DNA from: JBAUHN01 sp049680295
GTDB taxonomy: Bacteria; Pseudomonadota; Alphaproteobacteria; Rhodobacterales; Rhodobacteraceae
Assembly: GCA_049680295.1 (NCBI GenBank)
Contig: JBAUHN010000394.1
Span: forward strand, 1-40,476
Length of the DNA stretch: 40,476 bases
Direction: 5' to 3'
The translations under genes and the position numbers were made by a program. The notes beneath the pieces were generated by a model, which saw only the letters and a list, made by a program, of their open reading frames with translations, was not told the DNA's origin and did not search any database. Below, piece by piece: positions 17,444 through 25,934 of this stretch. Every line of letters begins with the position of its first letter. The stretch's first letter is position 1.

Positions 17444-18658
17444 ATGACACCACTGGACACCAAATTTGCAAGCCTTGGGTCCGAAACAGCCCCCGGCCAA
17501 GAGCTGCGCCAAAGCAATGACAGCCTTGGGCAGTTCATGCGCGGGGGTACAATCGCCGGGCGCCCGGTCGATTTTTCGCATGGCGATGTCGATGCGTTTG
17601 CACCAACACCCGGCGCGCACGACGCATGGGATCAAGGCTTTGCGCGGGGCGGGCAACGCGCCTACACGGAATACCGCGGCGATGCAGATATCCGCAGCGG
17701 TGTCGCGACCCATCTGGCACAATTCACAGGTGCGGCTGTCGATGCCGATCAAGGTCTTATCATCACGCCGGGCACACAAGGCGCATTGTTTCTGGCACTG
17801 GGTGCGGTGGTCGATCGCGGTACCAAAGTCGCCGTTCTGGAACCCGATTACTTTGCCAATCGGAAGCTGGTTAAGTTCTTTTCAGGAGAAGTCGTGCCGA
17901 TCCCGCTGATGTATCAAGACGCGGCCGGTAGCCGTGGCCCGGATCTTGCGCGGTTGGAGCAAGCTTTTGCAAACGGATGCCGGGTTTTAGTGTTCTCCAC
18001 GCCCAATAATCCAACAGGTCTGGTCTATTCCAAACACGCCATTGACAGCATTGCCGCTTTGGCAGCGCGGTATGATGTGACGGTGATTGTTGACCAGCTT
18101 TATTCCCGCCTTCTGTATAGTGACGCGGTTTTTCCCCATCTGCGTGCCTGCACGGAAGGGCCGGAAAACCTGATTACAATAATGGGTCCGTCAAAGACGG
18201 AATCTCTTAGCGGATTTCGTCTTGGGGTCGCGTTTGGCACCCCTAAATTAATCGACAGGATGGAAAAATTGCAGGCCATCGTGTCGCTGCGCGCGGCGGG
18301 ATACAACCAATCCGTATTGGCGACGTGGTTTCGAGAACCGGCCGGGTGGATGGACAGTCGCATTGCCCAACATCAGGCCATTCGCGATGACCTGTTAGAC
18401 GTCTTTCGCGCTGCCGGATTGCCAACGGCCACGCCACAGGCGGGCAGTTATCTGTTTCCCCAGTTGCCCCAGCTTTGCGTACCCACCGATACTTTCGTGC
18501 GTTTGTTGCGCCTTCAAGCGGGTGTTACAGTGACTCCCGGCGCTGAGTTCGGGCCAAATTCCGACGACAGCATCAGAATGAATTTCTCACAAGATCACGC
18601 TTCGGCCGTCGCTGCTGCCCATAGGATTGTGGATATGGCGGATCGGTATCGGGCGTGA
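17444..18658 (+). CDS. PLP-dependent aminotransferase, class I/II
   Basis: This 404-aa cytosolic enzyme is a fold-type I aminotransferase. It shows YTEYRGD near 74-80 (substrate loop), NNPTG at 188-192, Asp217 and Tyr220 in VDQLYSRLLY, Lys251 in GPSKTESLSGFRLG and Arg259. The SKTES...GFR arrangement is typical of aspartate-aminotransferase-like enzymes. Substrate specificity is not evident. It is divergent from the seven-GAF kinase (214 nt between starts) and convergent with the tmo operon. A 5-bp hairpin (18667-18682) follows the stop without a T-run. Confidence 0.88.
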   Translation: MTPLDTKFASLGSETAPGQELRQSNDSLGQFMRGGTIAGRPVDFSHGDVDAFAPTPGAHDAWDQGFARGGQRAYTEYRGDADIRSGVATHLAQFTGAAVDADQGLIITPGTQGALFLALGAVVDRGTKVAVLEPDYFANRKLVKFFSGEVVPIPLMYQDAAGSRGPDLARLEQAFANGCRVLVFSTPNNPTGLVYSKHAIDSIAALAARYDVTVIVDQLYSRLLYSDAVFPHLRACTEGPENLITIMGPSKTESLSGFRLGVAFGTPKLIDRMEKLQAIVSLRAAGYNQSVLATWFREPAGWMDSRIAQHQAIRDDLLDVFRAAGLPTATPQAGSYLFPQLPQLCVPTDTFVRLLRLQAGVTVTPGAEFGPNSDDSIRMNFSQDHASAVAAAHRIVDMADRYRA

Positions 18659-18706
18659 AGAACGGGCTGCCGAAACAGGCAGATTACTGCCCCATTAAAG
18701 CATTCC

Positions 18707-18789
18707 GCGTTAAACCTGAATCACCCAACGCTGCCTGAAATCAAAGATTTCAACGCGTTAGGTGATACGTGATGTTTCAAGTTAAACGC
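18707..18789. repeat. 83-nt nested inverted repeat
   Basis: Three arm pairs nest. The outer pair is GCGTTAAAC (18707-18715) with GTTAAACGC (18781-18789), one mismatch. The middle pair is ATCACCCAACGC (18720-18731) with GCGTTAGGTGAT (18755-18766), one mismatch in 12. The inner pair is TGAAATC/GATTTCA (18736-18742, 18746-18752), perfect around an AAA loop. It could be a bidirectional termination structure, a repeat-family element or a remnant of a mobile-element end. Confidence 0.55.
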
Positions 18790-18932
18790 AAAACGCTGTA
18801 GGCGCAGTGCTGGGGATTGATGCGAAAAGTTCTGCAAGACGTGTGACCATCATGTGTGTCGCGCACAAAAGATTGTAAGTGTTGGTATCCGTACTGGCTG
18901 GCACATCCGTCGTGATTGTAGAAAATGCGCCA

Positions 18933-18958
18933 GGTGGCGAAAGCGAAGCCCCGCCACC
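18933..18958 (-). terminator. Possible terminator of the tmo operon
   Basis: Arms GGTGGCG (18933-18939) and CGCCACC (18952-18958) form a perfect 7-bp GC-rich stem with a 12-nt loop. On the minus strand a short T-run (TTTT) follows about 7 nt after the stem. It lies about 100 nt downstream of tmoW. The T-run is weak and displaced. Confidence 0.35.
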
Positions 18959-19055
18959 GGATGCAGGTCGCGATATTCACGTCATCCGAAACTAGGGGTC
19001 ATTTCCCCGACCAGCGTTTGACCAATCGAAATCGAATCCGCTTGCCCCGGTGGTC

Positions 19056-21026
19056 TTAGGGCAGTCCCAACGCCCGTTTCTTGCTTTCGGCCCATTTCAT
19101 GATTGTCAGATCAAAAGTCAGCGCCATCACCGCGACACAGATACCAAGCACAAAGTTCTTGCCCATGTCCGTGCCAGCCAATGTGCGCTGCAATTCCTGC
19201 CCCAGATCTTGCGTGCCTATAAAGGCCGCGATGATAACCATGAAAAACGCAAACATGATCGCCTGGTTGAAACCGACGGCCATTGTTGGCAGCGCCAGAG
19301 GCAATTGCACGTTCCACAGCTTTTGCATCCGCGTGGCACCTGACATGTCTGCCGCTTCGGTCATTTCCGGTGGGACCGTGGACAGACCTTCGATCGTGTA
19401 GCGGATCAAGGGGACCATTGCGAAGACGAGGATCGAGAAAATCACCGCGATGTCGGTGATACCAAACAGCATGATCGCTGGGATCAGATAAACGAAGCTC
19501 GGGAAGGTTTGTGCCGTGTCGCAGATCAGCAATACGCGGGTCGACCATTTGCCGGAACGGGCCGCGATGATGCCAATGGGCAGGCCGATCAAAGCCGCAA
19601 GTGTTACGGCGGCGGTGACGGAATAAAGCGTAATGATGGCCCGATCCCACCAGCCCGAAAATGCAACAAAACCAAAAAAGATCAGCGCATAAATTGCTTG
19701 TTTGCGCCCCGCCAAAGCCAGTGCAAAAGCAGCAACCAACATGATAAACGCAGGTGTCGGGATCGACAGCATGAAGTTTCGGAATGGGATCAAAACCTGG
19801 ACATTCAGAAAGGCGCGCAAGAAACCTGTGGTTGCCTTGACCCACTCAATGTTGAGGAAACCTTTGATCAGGTTATCAAGCTCTTTTCCTTGCGAAAAAT
19901 CCTGCCCGCGTCCGATTTCCGAGGCAATGGGCAATACAAGCGACAACAGGGTGAAGAAGACAAACAGAGCAACTCCAAGCAACAGCATCTGATGGCGTTT
20001 CCAGTAGGGTGTGCCACGCTCAAAATGTTCGGGCTGCTTCACCACCCACGCTTTTGACATCCGGTCCAGTGTTACCGCCAGCAACACGATTGTGACACCA
20101 ATTTCGAACGACCGTCCCAGTTTGAAACTTCCCATCATGGCCAGCAGTTTGGCACCCAAACCTGGCATGCCGATAAAGGCGGTCAGAACAACCATCGCAA
20201 GACACAGCATTATGACCTGATTGACGCCAACAAGAATTTCGGTGCGCGCAGAAGGCAAATAGACATGACGCAGCATTTGATACTTGGAACAACCGCTCAT
20301 CTTGCCAGCCTCGACAACTTCTTCGGACACTTTTTGCAGGCCCAGCGTTGTCATCAGGATCATCGGTGGGATAGCATAGATTGTCGTGGCCACAGCGCCC
20401 GCTGTCGGGCCGACTTTGAAAAAGATCACGGCGGGCAGCAGGTAGGTAAAAAAGGGCAATGTTTGCAGAACCGACAAGATCGGTTTGATCGCCTTGTCCA
20501 CCCAGGCGTATTTCCATGCAGCAATGCCAAGCGACAGACCTATCACAAAGGCCAGCGGCGCGGCGATCGCCAATACGGACATGGTTTGCATCGCAATTTT
20601 CCATTGGCCGATAAGCGCCGTCCAAAGGAAGGTCCCACCGCCCAAAAGTGCCAATCGCCAGCCACCCAAATAGTAGCCAATGACAATCGCGACTGCCGTA
20701 AGTGCGGTCCATGGGATTGGCCCCACATTGGGCCAACGGCGTTTCCCGAAAAAGAGGTTGGCAGACGCATCAAGCAACCATTCCAACCCTTCGGTCAGTG
20801 TGCGGGTCACAACCAACAGCCCCATATCGTCTTTGACAAAATTGAAAATCGCATCCAGCCAACCGGCAAAGTTGGGCACCACTGCTTCGGGAACGCGGTG
20901 CAGCCAATCAGGCAACATACCTGCGTATTGAACTGCGGTCAGGATCACGGCAGCGGCAAGCAATCCATAGGCAATTTGCCTGTTACTCAGCGGCCGTGCC
21001 GGGTTCGCGGATGGGGCGTCGCTCAT
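19056..21026 (-). CDS. tmoW: TMAO ABC transporter permease (TmoW), two fused permease domains
   Basis: This 656-aa inner-membrane protein has two binding-protein-dependent permease domains in one chain. Their EAA-type loops are EVVEAGKMSGCSKYQMLRH (near 240-260) and EMTEAADMSGATRMQKLWN (near 560-580). It belongs to the glycine betaine/proline (ProW) permease group; a single ProW is about half this size. Together with the adjacent ATPase and substrate-binding protein and the surrounding tmm, tdm and dmm genes it matches the TmoXVW TMAO importer of marine Roseobacters. Its start overlaps the ATPase stop by 4 nt. Without the genomic context it could be called a betaine or choline transporter. 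Confidence 0.85.
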   Translation of the reverse strand: MSDAPSANPARPLSNRQIAYGLLAAAVILTAVQYAGMLPDWLHRVPEAVVPNFAGWLDAIFNFVKDDMGLLVVTRTLTEGLEWLLDASANLFFGKRRWPNVGPIPWTALTAVAIVIGYYLGGWRLALLGGGTFLWTALIGQWKIAMQTMSVLAIAAPLAFVIGLSLGIAAWKYAWVDKAIKPILSVLQTLPFFTYLLPAVIFFKVGPTAGAVATTIYAIPPMILMTTLGLQKVSEEVVEAGKMSGCSKYQMLRHVYLPSARTEILVGVNQVIMLCLAMVVLTAFIGMPGLGAKLLAMMGSFKLGRSFEIGVTIVLLAVTLDRMSKAWVVKQPEHFERGTPYWKRHQMLLLGVALFVFFTLLSLVLPIASEIGRGQDFSQGKELDNLIKGFLNIEWVKATTGFLRAFLNVQVLIPFRNFMLSIPTPAFIMLVAAFALALAGRKQAIYALIFFGFVAFSGWWDRAIITLYSVTAAVTLAALIGLPIGIIAARSGKWSTRVLLICDTAQTFPSFVYLIPAIMLFGITDIAVIFSILVFAMVPLIRYTIEGLSTVPPEMTEAADMSGATRMQKLWNVQLPLALPTMAVGFNQAIMFAFFMVIIAAFIGTQDLGQELQRTLAGTDMGKNFVLGICVAVMALTFDLTIMKWAESKKRALGLP

Positions 21027-22045
21027 CCTTCTGTCCCAAGCAGGATATCAAGCGCCGCCTTGCGTGGCATTGCGCCGGTCACTTTACCGGCTTTTTGGAC
21101 GGGGATCATTTCGCGGCTGTCGTTGACCAGCATCCGCGCCATATCGTGCACGGTGGCTGACGCGTCAATCGGTTCGCCGTCACCTTTCGCCCCGATCTCG
21201 GCCAGGACGCCCGCATGCACGACCCGCGCTTTGTCGACATCTTCGGTGAACTTGCGCACATATTCGGTGGCCGGGTTCATGACGATACGGTCCGGCGTAT
21301 CGCATTGTTCAACCGAGCCGTTTTTCATAATCGCAATGCGGTCTGCAAGACGCAGCGCTTCGTCAAAGTCGTGGGTGATGAACACAATTGTCTTGTTCAG
21401 CATCTGTTGCAGGCGCAGGAATTCATCCTGCATTTCTTTGCGGATCAGCGGATCAAGCGCGCTAAAAGGTTCGTCCAGAAACCAAATGTCCGGCTCAATC
21501 GCGAGACTGCGGGCAATGCCTACACGCTGTTGCTGACCGCCCGACAGTTCGCGCGGGAAATAGTCTTCGCGTCCTTCCAGACCGACCAGTTTCACAACTT
21601 CCAGCGCGCGTTCGCGGCGGGTGTGTTTGTCTTGCCCGCGCATCTCCAATGGAAAGGCAACATTGTCCAGCACCGAGCGGTGCGGCAGCAGGCCAAACGA
21701 TTGGAATACCATGCCCATCTTTGATCGGCGCAGGTCTATCAGTTCTTTCTCAGGCAAGGACATAATATCCTGCCCTTCGACGGAAATCGTACCTGCAGTA
21801 ATGTCGTGCAAACGTGAAAAGCAACGCACCAGTGTCGATTTACCAGACCCCGAAAGGCCCATGATCACCAGCATTTCGCCTTTGTGGACGTCGATAGACA
21901 CATCCTTGACCCCGGCAATATAGCCTGACGCGCTGATGTCATCATAACTCATCCCCGGCGTCATATTGTCATAGAAGCTCTTGGGATTCTTGCCGAAAAT
22001 TTTCCAGACGTTCTTGCAAGAGATGACGGGTGTATCAGCTGGCAT
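21023..22045 (-). CDS. tmoV: TMAO ABC transporter ATP-binding protein (TmoV)
   Basis: This 340-aa protein is an ABC ATPase of the ProV type. The Walker A motif is GLSGSGKST (63-71), the Q-loop is in MVFQSFGLLPH, the signature is LSGGQQQR, and Walker B is IWFLDEPFSALD followed by the switch His in FITHDFDEA. The C-terminal tail resembles the regulatory region of ProV proteins. A TTG at 22060 is open, but ATG 22045 has AAGGA 5 nt upstream and was chosen. It powers TMAO import together with TmoX and TmoW; its stop overlaps the tmoW start by 4 nt, and a strong hairpin lies between tmoX and its own start. Confidence 0.87.
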   Translation of the reverse strand: MPADTPVISCKNVWKIFGKNPKSFYDNMTPGMSYDDISASGYIAGVKDVSIDVHKGEMLVIMGLSGSGKSTLVRCFSRLHDITAGTISVEGQDIMSLPEKELIDLRRSKMGMVFQSFGLLPHRSVLDNVAFPLEMRGQDKHTRRERALEVVKLVGLEGREDYFPRELSGGQQQRVGIARSLAIEPDIWFLDEPFSALDPLIRKEMQDEFLRLQQMLNKTIVFITHDFDEALRLADRIAIMKNGSVEQCDTPDRIVMNPATEYVRKFTEDVDKARVVHAGVLAEIGAKGDGEPIDASATVHDMARMLVNDSREMIPVQKAGKVTGAMPRKAALDILLGTEG

Positions 22046-22066
22046 GTGAATCCTTATCAAAAATGT

Positions 22067-22091
22067 CCCCGCCCGGACGCGCCGGACGGGG
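22067..22091 (-). promoter_or_regulatory. Stem-loop between tmoX and tmoV
   Basis: CCCCG (22067-22071) pairs with CGGGG (22087-22091), and CCGG (22073-22076) with CCGG (22082-22085), leaving one C-A mismatch and a 5-nt loop. No U-tract follows. Such hairpins after a binding-protein gene often protect the upstream message from decay, giving more binding protein than ATPase; that role here is inferred. Confidence 0.55.
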
Positions 22092-22118
22092 ATTGGTCGT
22101 ACTCAGGTCAGGCTCAGA

Positions 22119-23060
22119 TCAATTGACCCAAGCTTCCCATACGTCCTTATTATTGTCCAACCATTGTGCCGCTGCATCTTCGGGCTCCAGCTCGTCAATG
22201 TCGACAAGTTTCGCCATCTGGGCGATTTGCGGATTGGTAAAGCTGATCTTTTCCAGCACAGCATAGGCGTCTGGCCATTTTGCTTCCATACCTTCCCAAG
22301 CGGCCTTTTTCAGATAGCCGTTCGCAGGGTTGCCGCAGTCATATAACGCATCTGGATTAGGACCCACGGCCGGATCTTTGTCACACCCCTCAACCCATTC
22401 CGGGAATTCAACGAATTCACCGGGCCAGACAGCTTCGGCAAAATTGGGTGTCCAGTTGAACACAACAACCGGCTTTTTGTCGGCCTCTGCCGCGCCAATT
22501 TCAGCCCAAAGTGCGGCTGCCGATCCGGCGTTAACCACAACAAAGTTCATATCCAGCGCTGCAACACGTTCCTGACCATGCTTTAGCCAATCGACCGGAC
22601 CATCGAGATACCGGCCCTTGTCGCCGGTTTCCGCCGTCGCAAAAATCGCCGCGCAATCGTTCAATGCTTCCCAAGATGGCAGGCCGGGGCATGCATCTTT
22701 TGTCCACATCGGATACCACCAGTCTTCGCGTGTCACCGCATCATGGTCACCGACATCTACGATGCCGCCCTTTTCCATAGCCGCGCGGAACGAGGCGCCA
22801 AAGGCACCTTCCCAGACTTCCAGTTCCATCGTCACGTCGCCAAGGCGGACCGATTCATAGACCGCCTGACTGTCCGTGGTCACATATTCAACTGCATTGC
22901 CTTGCGCCTCTAAGATCTGGCCTACGACATTCGACATTACGATCTGGCTGGACCAGTTATGGATCGGGATCACGATCGGATCGCTACTGTCTTCGGCGAG
23001 TACGGCCATTGGCATCATTGCCAAAACGCCAGCCGTCAATGCTGTGGTCATTTTTTTCAT
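22119..23060 (-). CDS. tmoX: TMAO ABC transporter substrate-binding protein (TmoX)
   Basis: This 313-aa protein begins with a Sec signal peptide (MKKMTTALTAGVLAMMPMAVLAED, cut probably after ALA) and so is periplasmic. It belongs to the OpuAC/ProX betaine-binding family, with several Trp residues (for example IPIHNWSSQ, EDWWYPMW, FNWTPNF) of the kind that build an aromatic cage around a quaternary or N-oxide head group. ATG 23060 follows GGGAG at 8 nt. As first gene of the tmoXVW operon it would deliver TMAO to the permease. It is divergent from an XRE-cupin regulator, which may control it through the palindrome at 23275-23295. Confidence 0.88.
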   Translation of the reverse strand: MKKMTTALTAGVLAMMPMAVLAEDSSDPIVIPIHNWSSQIVMSNVVGQILEAQGNAVEYVTTDSQAVYESVRLGDVTMELEVWEGAFGASFRAAMEKGGIVDVGDHDAVTREDWWYPMWTKDACPGLPSWEALNDCAAIFATAETGDKGRYLDGPVDWLKHGQERVAALDMNFVVVNAGSAAALWAEIGAAEADKKPVVVFNWTPNFAEAVWPGEFVEFPEWVEGCDKDPAVGPNPDALYDCGNPANGYLKKAAWEGMEAKWPDAYAVLEKISFTNPQIAQMAKLVDIDELEPEDAAAQWLDNNKDVWEAWVN

Positions 23061-23472
23061 GTGTAGTCTCCCTGATTGTTCGCACCTGAATTACAGCGCC
23101 TTGGACGTGCCCCCCATTGAGGATCGTCCGAATGTTCAGCGATTCTTGGGACCGCCAGTTTCATTCCGGTACAGTTTCGCATGATTTTCCCCACAATCAA
23201 GTTTCTTTCTTGAGATTACCGAGGGTATCGCGCTTTAGTTTTTCATGAATACGCTTGTGCGGACCCCGCGACGGTTTCAAAAGGCAGTTTTGAAAACGGT
23301 TGATGGGAATTCACAAACTAACACGAAAAGTTTCACTACAAGCCACTAAATTATCCTTACAGGAAACATATGTGATAGAACAATATCTATGACCGGAAGT
23401 ATTCTCCGCGACACTTGCGACATTCAGTCTAGCGGTTAAGAGGGGGTGACCGCAGGAAGACGAGGTAAAAAC
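23061..23472. promoter_or_regulatory. tmoX/regulator divergent control region
   Basis: This 412-nt gap holds no gene. It contains the palindrome listed at 23275-23295, a TCAAG/CTTGA inverted pair (arms about 7 nt apart) near 23200-23216, and an AT-rich stretch at 23325-23400 with an ACAGGAAAC sequence near 23360. The last weakly resembles the ACAGGCAAATA boxes of the dmmD/amt region. No promoter is claimed. Confidence 0.5.
23275..23295. promoter_or_regulatory. Operator candidate: 8-bp inverted repeat upstream of tmoX
   Basis: TTTCAAAA (23275-23282) and TTTTGAAA (23288-23295) form a perfect inverted repeat with a 5-nt spacer. It is framed by direct repeats of ACGGTT at 23271 and 23296. The size and symmetry suit a dimeric helix-turn-helix regulator. 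The adjacent XRE-cupin protein is the obvious candidate binder, by position only. Confidence 0.5.
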
Positions 23473-24102
23473 ATGCCCGAGGCCCATCTTAAACAAGATC
23501 CGCACCGCCTTGTAGAACGCCGAGAAAAGGTTCTTGAAGTGGCGATCGGCCGCGAGGTACGCGCGTTTCGCCGCCAGCAGGAAATCACCGTGGCCGACTT
23601 GTCGGCCTCAACAGGGCTGTCCATCGGAATGCTGTCCAAGATTGAGAACGGCAACACGTCGCCGTCACTGACAACGTTGCAGACGCTGGCCAATGCGCTG
23701 TCGGTGCCGCTGACCTCTTTTTTTCGTGGTTTTGAAGAAACCCGGATGGCGGTGCATACAAAAGCGGGTCAAGGTGTTGAGATCGACCGCCTAGGCACTC
23801 GTGCCAACCATCAATACAATCTTTTGGGACACATAGGCGCGAATTCCAGCGGTGTTATTGTTGAGCCCTATCTGATCACGCTGTCCGATGCAGCGGACGT
23901 ATTTCCTGCCTTTCAGCATGCAGGCATCGAAACGATCTATATGCTGGAAGGTGAAGTTGACTATCGCCATAGCGAGGAAATCTATCCGCTAAAGCCCGGT
24001 GACACGTTGTTCTTTGATGCCGACGCTCCACATGGGCCAGAGGTCTTGGTCAAACTTCCGGCCAGGTATCTTTCCGTGATCAGTTATCCGCAAAATGGCT
24101 AG
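23473..24102 (+). CDS. XRE-family regulator with C-terminal cupin domain
   Basis: This 209-aa protein has an XRE/Cro-type helix-turn-helix at about 26-82 (VADLSASTGLSIGMLSKIENG, then PSLTTLQTLANAL) and a cupin domain at about 125-200 (IETIYMLEGEVDYRHSEEIYPLKPGDTLFFDADAPHG). Members of this family are local regulators that sense a small molecule with the cupin and often control amine, amino-acid or polyamine catabolism. A GTG at 23446 is open, but ATG 23473 has GAGG about 7 nt upstream. It is divergent from tmoX and overlaps the end of the convergent DUF1194 gene by 4 nt. Control of TMAO uptake or the whole island is a reasonable inference; the ligand is unknown. Confidence 0.85.
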   Translation: MPEAHLKQDPHRLVERREKVLEVAIGREVRAFRRQQEITVADLSASTGLSIGMLSKIENGNTSPSLTTLQTLANALSVPLTSFFRGFEETRMAVHTKAGQGVEIDRLGTRANHQYNLLGHIGANSSGVIVEPYLITLSDAADVFPAFQHAGIETIYMLEGEVDYRHSEEIYPLKPGDTLFFDADAPHGPEVLVKLPARYLSVISYPQNG

Positions 24103-24854
24103 GGCTGTTTTTGCCCAAACATTGGCAAAGATATTTCACGCATCAATTTGCGCCGCATCGCGCGGGCGAAATCCTCATAACCATTAGCGACCATCGCAAA
24201 GCCATCTGGCCCCAAGATCACTTGCGTCTCGTAGTAGGTCAACAACTCTGCAAGGCTGGTGCCACCGCCCTCGCCTGACGCTTTTGCCGGGTCGCCCACC
24301 ACCAGCGCATTGACAGTGATCCCACTAAACCCGCCAAAGGCATAGACCTGACCCGGTGTCGCCCCGATGTTGTTCTTTCCGTCACCTGACACGTCAATGG
24401 TGCGTTTCCAGCAATGGGATTGATCTTGTAGCAGGTCTGCGGCCCGGTTCAGCGCGGTGCCAAGGGCGGTCTTTAACCCAGCGCGAACTTTCAGATGCGA
24501 CCGGATCCGCAAGATCGCCGCATCGAGGGCTGCGTCGCTGTCCAAAACGGTCCATGGCTGGATGAGATGTTGATGGTTGCGCGAACTCCACTCGAATACC
24601 GCCAATGACACAGGCGCCGCAGCACCGACCAGGATCAATGCGCGGACTTGCGGGTCATTTAATGCGGTCGCCAAGCCTTCTACTTGTTGGGCATATTCAG
24701 TGGGGTTGACCGAGCCCGACACATCCAGCGCCAAAACCAGCGCCTGTCGACAGTCGCGTGACAGTGCGGGTCCAGCCGTCAGCGCGATCAAAAACATGGG
24801 CAAAACGCGCATGATCTGACGGCTCCAGAACATGCGCGTGAATGCCCGCATCAT
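24099..24854 (-). CDS. Exported DUF1194 (von Willebrand A-like) protein
   Basis: This 251-aa protein has an N-terminal signal peptide or anchor (hydrophobic stretch about 15-32 ending in ALSRD) and a DUF1194 domain, a von Willebrand factor A-like fold. The metal-site motif DxSxS is present as DVSGSV, and later TIDVSGDGKNN is typical of DUF1194. The function of the family is not established. Two ATGs stand in tandem at 24854 and 24851 with a weak ribosome site. It begins 3 nt after the dmmC stop in the same direction, so it may be the last gene of the dmmDABC message, though no role in amine metabolism is known. Confidence 0.8.
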   Translation of the reverse strand: MMRAFTRMFWSRQIMRVLPMFLIALTAGPALSRDCRQALVLALDVSGSVNPTEYAQQVEGLATALNDPQVRALILVGAAAPVSLAVFEWSSRNHQHLIQPWTVLDSDAALDAAILRIRSHLKVRAGLKTALGTALNRAADLLQDQSHCWKRTIDVSGDGKNNIGATPGQVYAFGGFSGITVNALVVGDPAKASGEGGGTSLAELLTYYETQVILGPDGFAMVANGYEDFARAMRRKLMREISLPMFGQKQP

Positions 24855-24857
24855 ATG

Positions 24858-25925
24858 CTACTTTTTCAGCGGCGGTTCTGTGTCGATATCCGGCCAGATG
24901 CCCGGGGATGTCGGCTGTCCGTCATCAAAATTGGCCAAATAGTTCAGCATCAACGGGCGGTTGTCGATGAAGCCTTTGTAAGTCGCCAGTTCATCAGGCA
25001 GATCACGAATGACCCGGTGCAAACGGCGCCCCCATTTCGGCACGGTCATCAGATCCTGAAAACTGCACAGATAGCAACGGATCGGAAACACCAGTGCATT
25101 CGACCGGGGCAATCGGAAAAACGTCTGCAACTCAACCCGCAAATGCTGTTTGGCACCAAGGTTTTCGGGTGTCAGCGTGGTCTTTTGGATGCCCCATTTG
25201 TGGTAATTCTCGGGGCTTGTATCCAGCAGCGGGTTTACCGTCATTGTCCAGTTCAGCCGCCGCGCAGGCGCGCCTTGCTGGATGTTCAGCAAAAACTTCA
25301 GTGCCCGCACAAAGATGCCCTTTTCGTGGGCCAATGGCACAGGCGCGTGCCATTCAAAAAAATTCATGCCGATGTCAAAATCCAGTGACCAATCCGCTTG
25401 GGTCGTCACCATGCCTGCGTCCATCCACAGGTTGTCGTCACGCTGGTCCAAAACGGCAAAGTCGCCCTGCGCCTGACGGGTAATGTATTCCATCGGGCCA
25501 TAGGGCAGCGTCGCTTCGTCGAGGAAAGTGAACGTGTCATCAATGCCCATCGGCTTATTTACCCAACGCCATGTGTTGCCGTTGCGGTGCAATTCAAACA
25601 GGTCGGGATAGTCCTCGGATTTGGACACCATGATCAGTTCCAGCAGGTCCCAGCCCGCAAGTGTCATATGTGGCAAAGACTGGCAGCGCAGGGGATCATC
25701 GGCCAACACCATCGCGCGGTCCCGCATTTCCGAGACATAGTGTTCGTCCACGTCGAACCGCATTTCATAAACGGAATCGACAGGTCCGCCACGGTGCTGT
25801 TCCATGTTAACCGAATACATGTAGCTGTCTTCGTGAAACGGGAATGGAAAGCGTTTGATCGCCCGTTCAGAATTGTAAAACGAATAATCGTCGCGAAAGC
25901 TCTCGTCGTTGAATTGAATGGTCAT
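24858..25925 (-). CDS. dmmC: Dimethylamine monooxygenase haem subunit (DUF3445, DmmC)
   Basis: This 355-aa protein belongs to the DUF3445 / haem-dependent oxidative N-demethylase alpha-subunit family. In Roseobacters the dmmDABC system uses O2 and NADPH to turn dimethylamine into monomethylamine and formaldehyde, and this subunit should hold the haem and the substrate. Recognisable parts are FPFPFHEDSYMYSV near the N-terminus, DFDIGMNFFEWHAPVP in the middle, and the RVELQTFFRLPRSNALVFPIR block, typical of the family. ATG 25925 follows AAGGGG. It lies 9 nt after dmmB. Subunit letters follow gene order as I remember it; some papers use alpha to delta instead. Confidence 0.82.
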   Translation of the reverse strand: MTIQFNDESFRDDYSFYNSERAIKRFPFPFHEDSYMYSVNMEQHRGGPVDSVYEMRFDVDEHYVSEMRDRAMVLADDPLRCQSLPHMTLAGWDLLELIMVSKSEDYPDLFELHRNGNTWRWVNKPMGIDDTFTFLDEATLPYGPMEYITRQAQGDFAVLDQRDDNLWMDAGMVTTQADWSLDFDIGMNFFEWHAPVPLAHEKGIFVRALKFLLNIQQGAPARRLNWTMTVNPLLDTSPENYHKWGIQKTTLTPENLGAKQHLRVELQTFFRLPRSNALVFPIRCYLCSFQDLMTVPKWGRRLHRVIRDLPDELATYKGFIDNRPLMLNYLANFDDGQPTSPGIWPDIDTEPPLKK

Positions 25926-25934
25926 GATGGCCCC

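Larger units (their letters stand above)
18659..19055. other. Convergent intergenic region with nested inverted repeats, no gene
   Basis: No credible gene is seen. A reverse frame at 18777-18980 overlaps the repeats and has no family features. The region holds the nested inverted repeat at 18707-18789 and a possible terminator at 18933-18958, both listed separately. Confidence 0.45.

Noticed and set aside
18777..18980. Reverse-strand frame of 67 codons in the tmoW downstream region
   Set aside because: It overlaps the nested inverted repeat, has an unusual Cys/His/Arg-rich composition and no ribosome site. A decayed gene remnant cannot be excluded but is not supported.
20265..21536. 423-codon open frame on the plus strand opposite tmoW and tmoV
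   Set aside because: It runs antisense to two genes with clear ABC transporter motifs, shows no domain, and has a composition rich in Gln, His and Arg as expected for the reverse of a coding strand.
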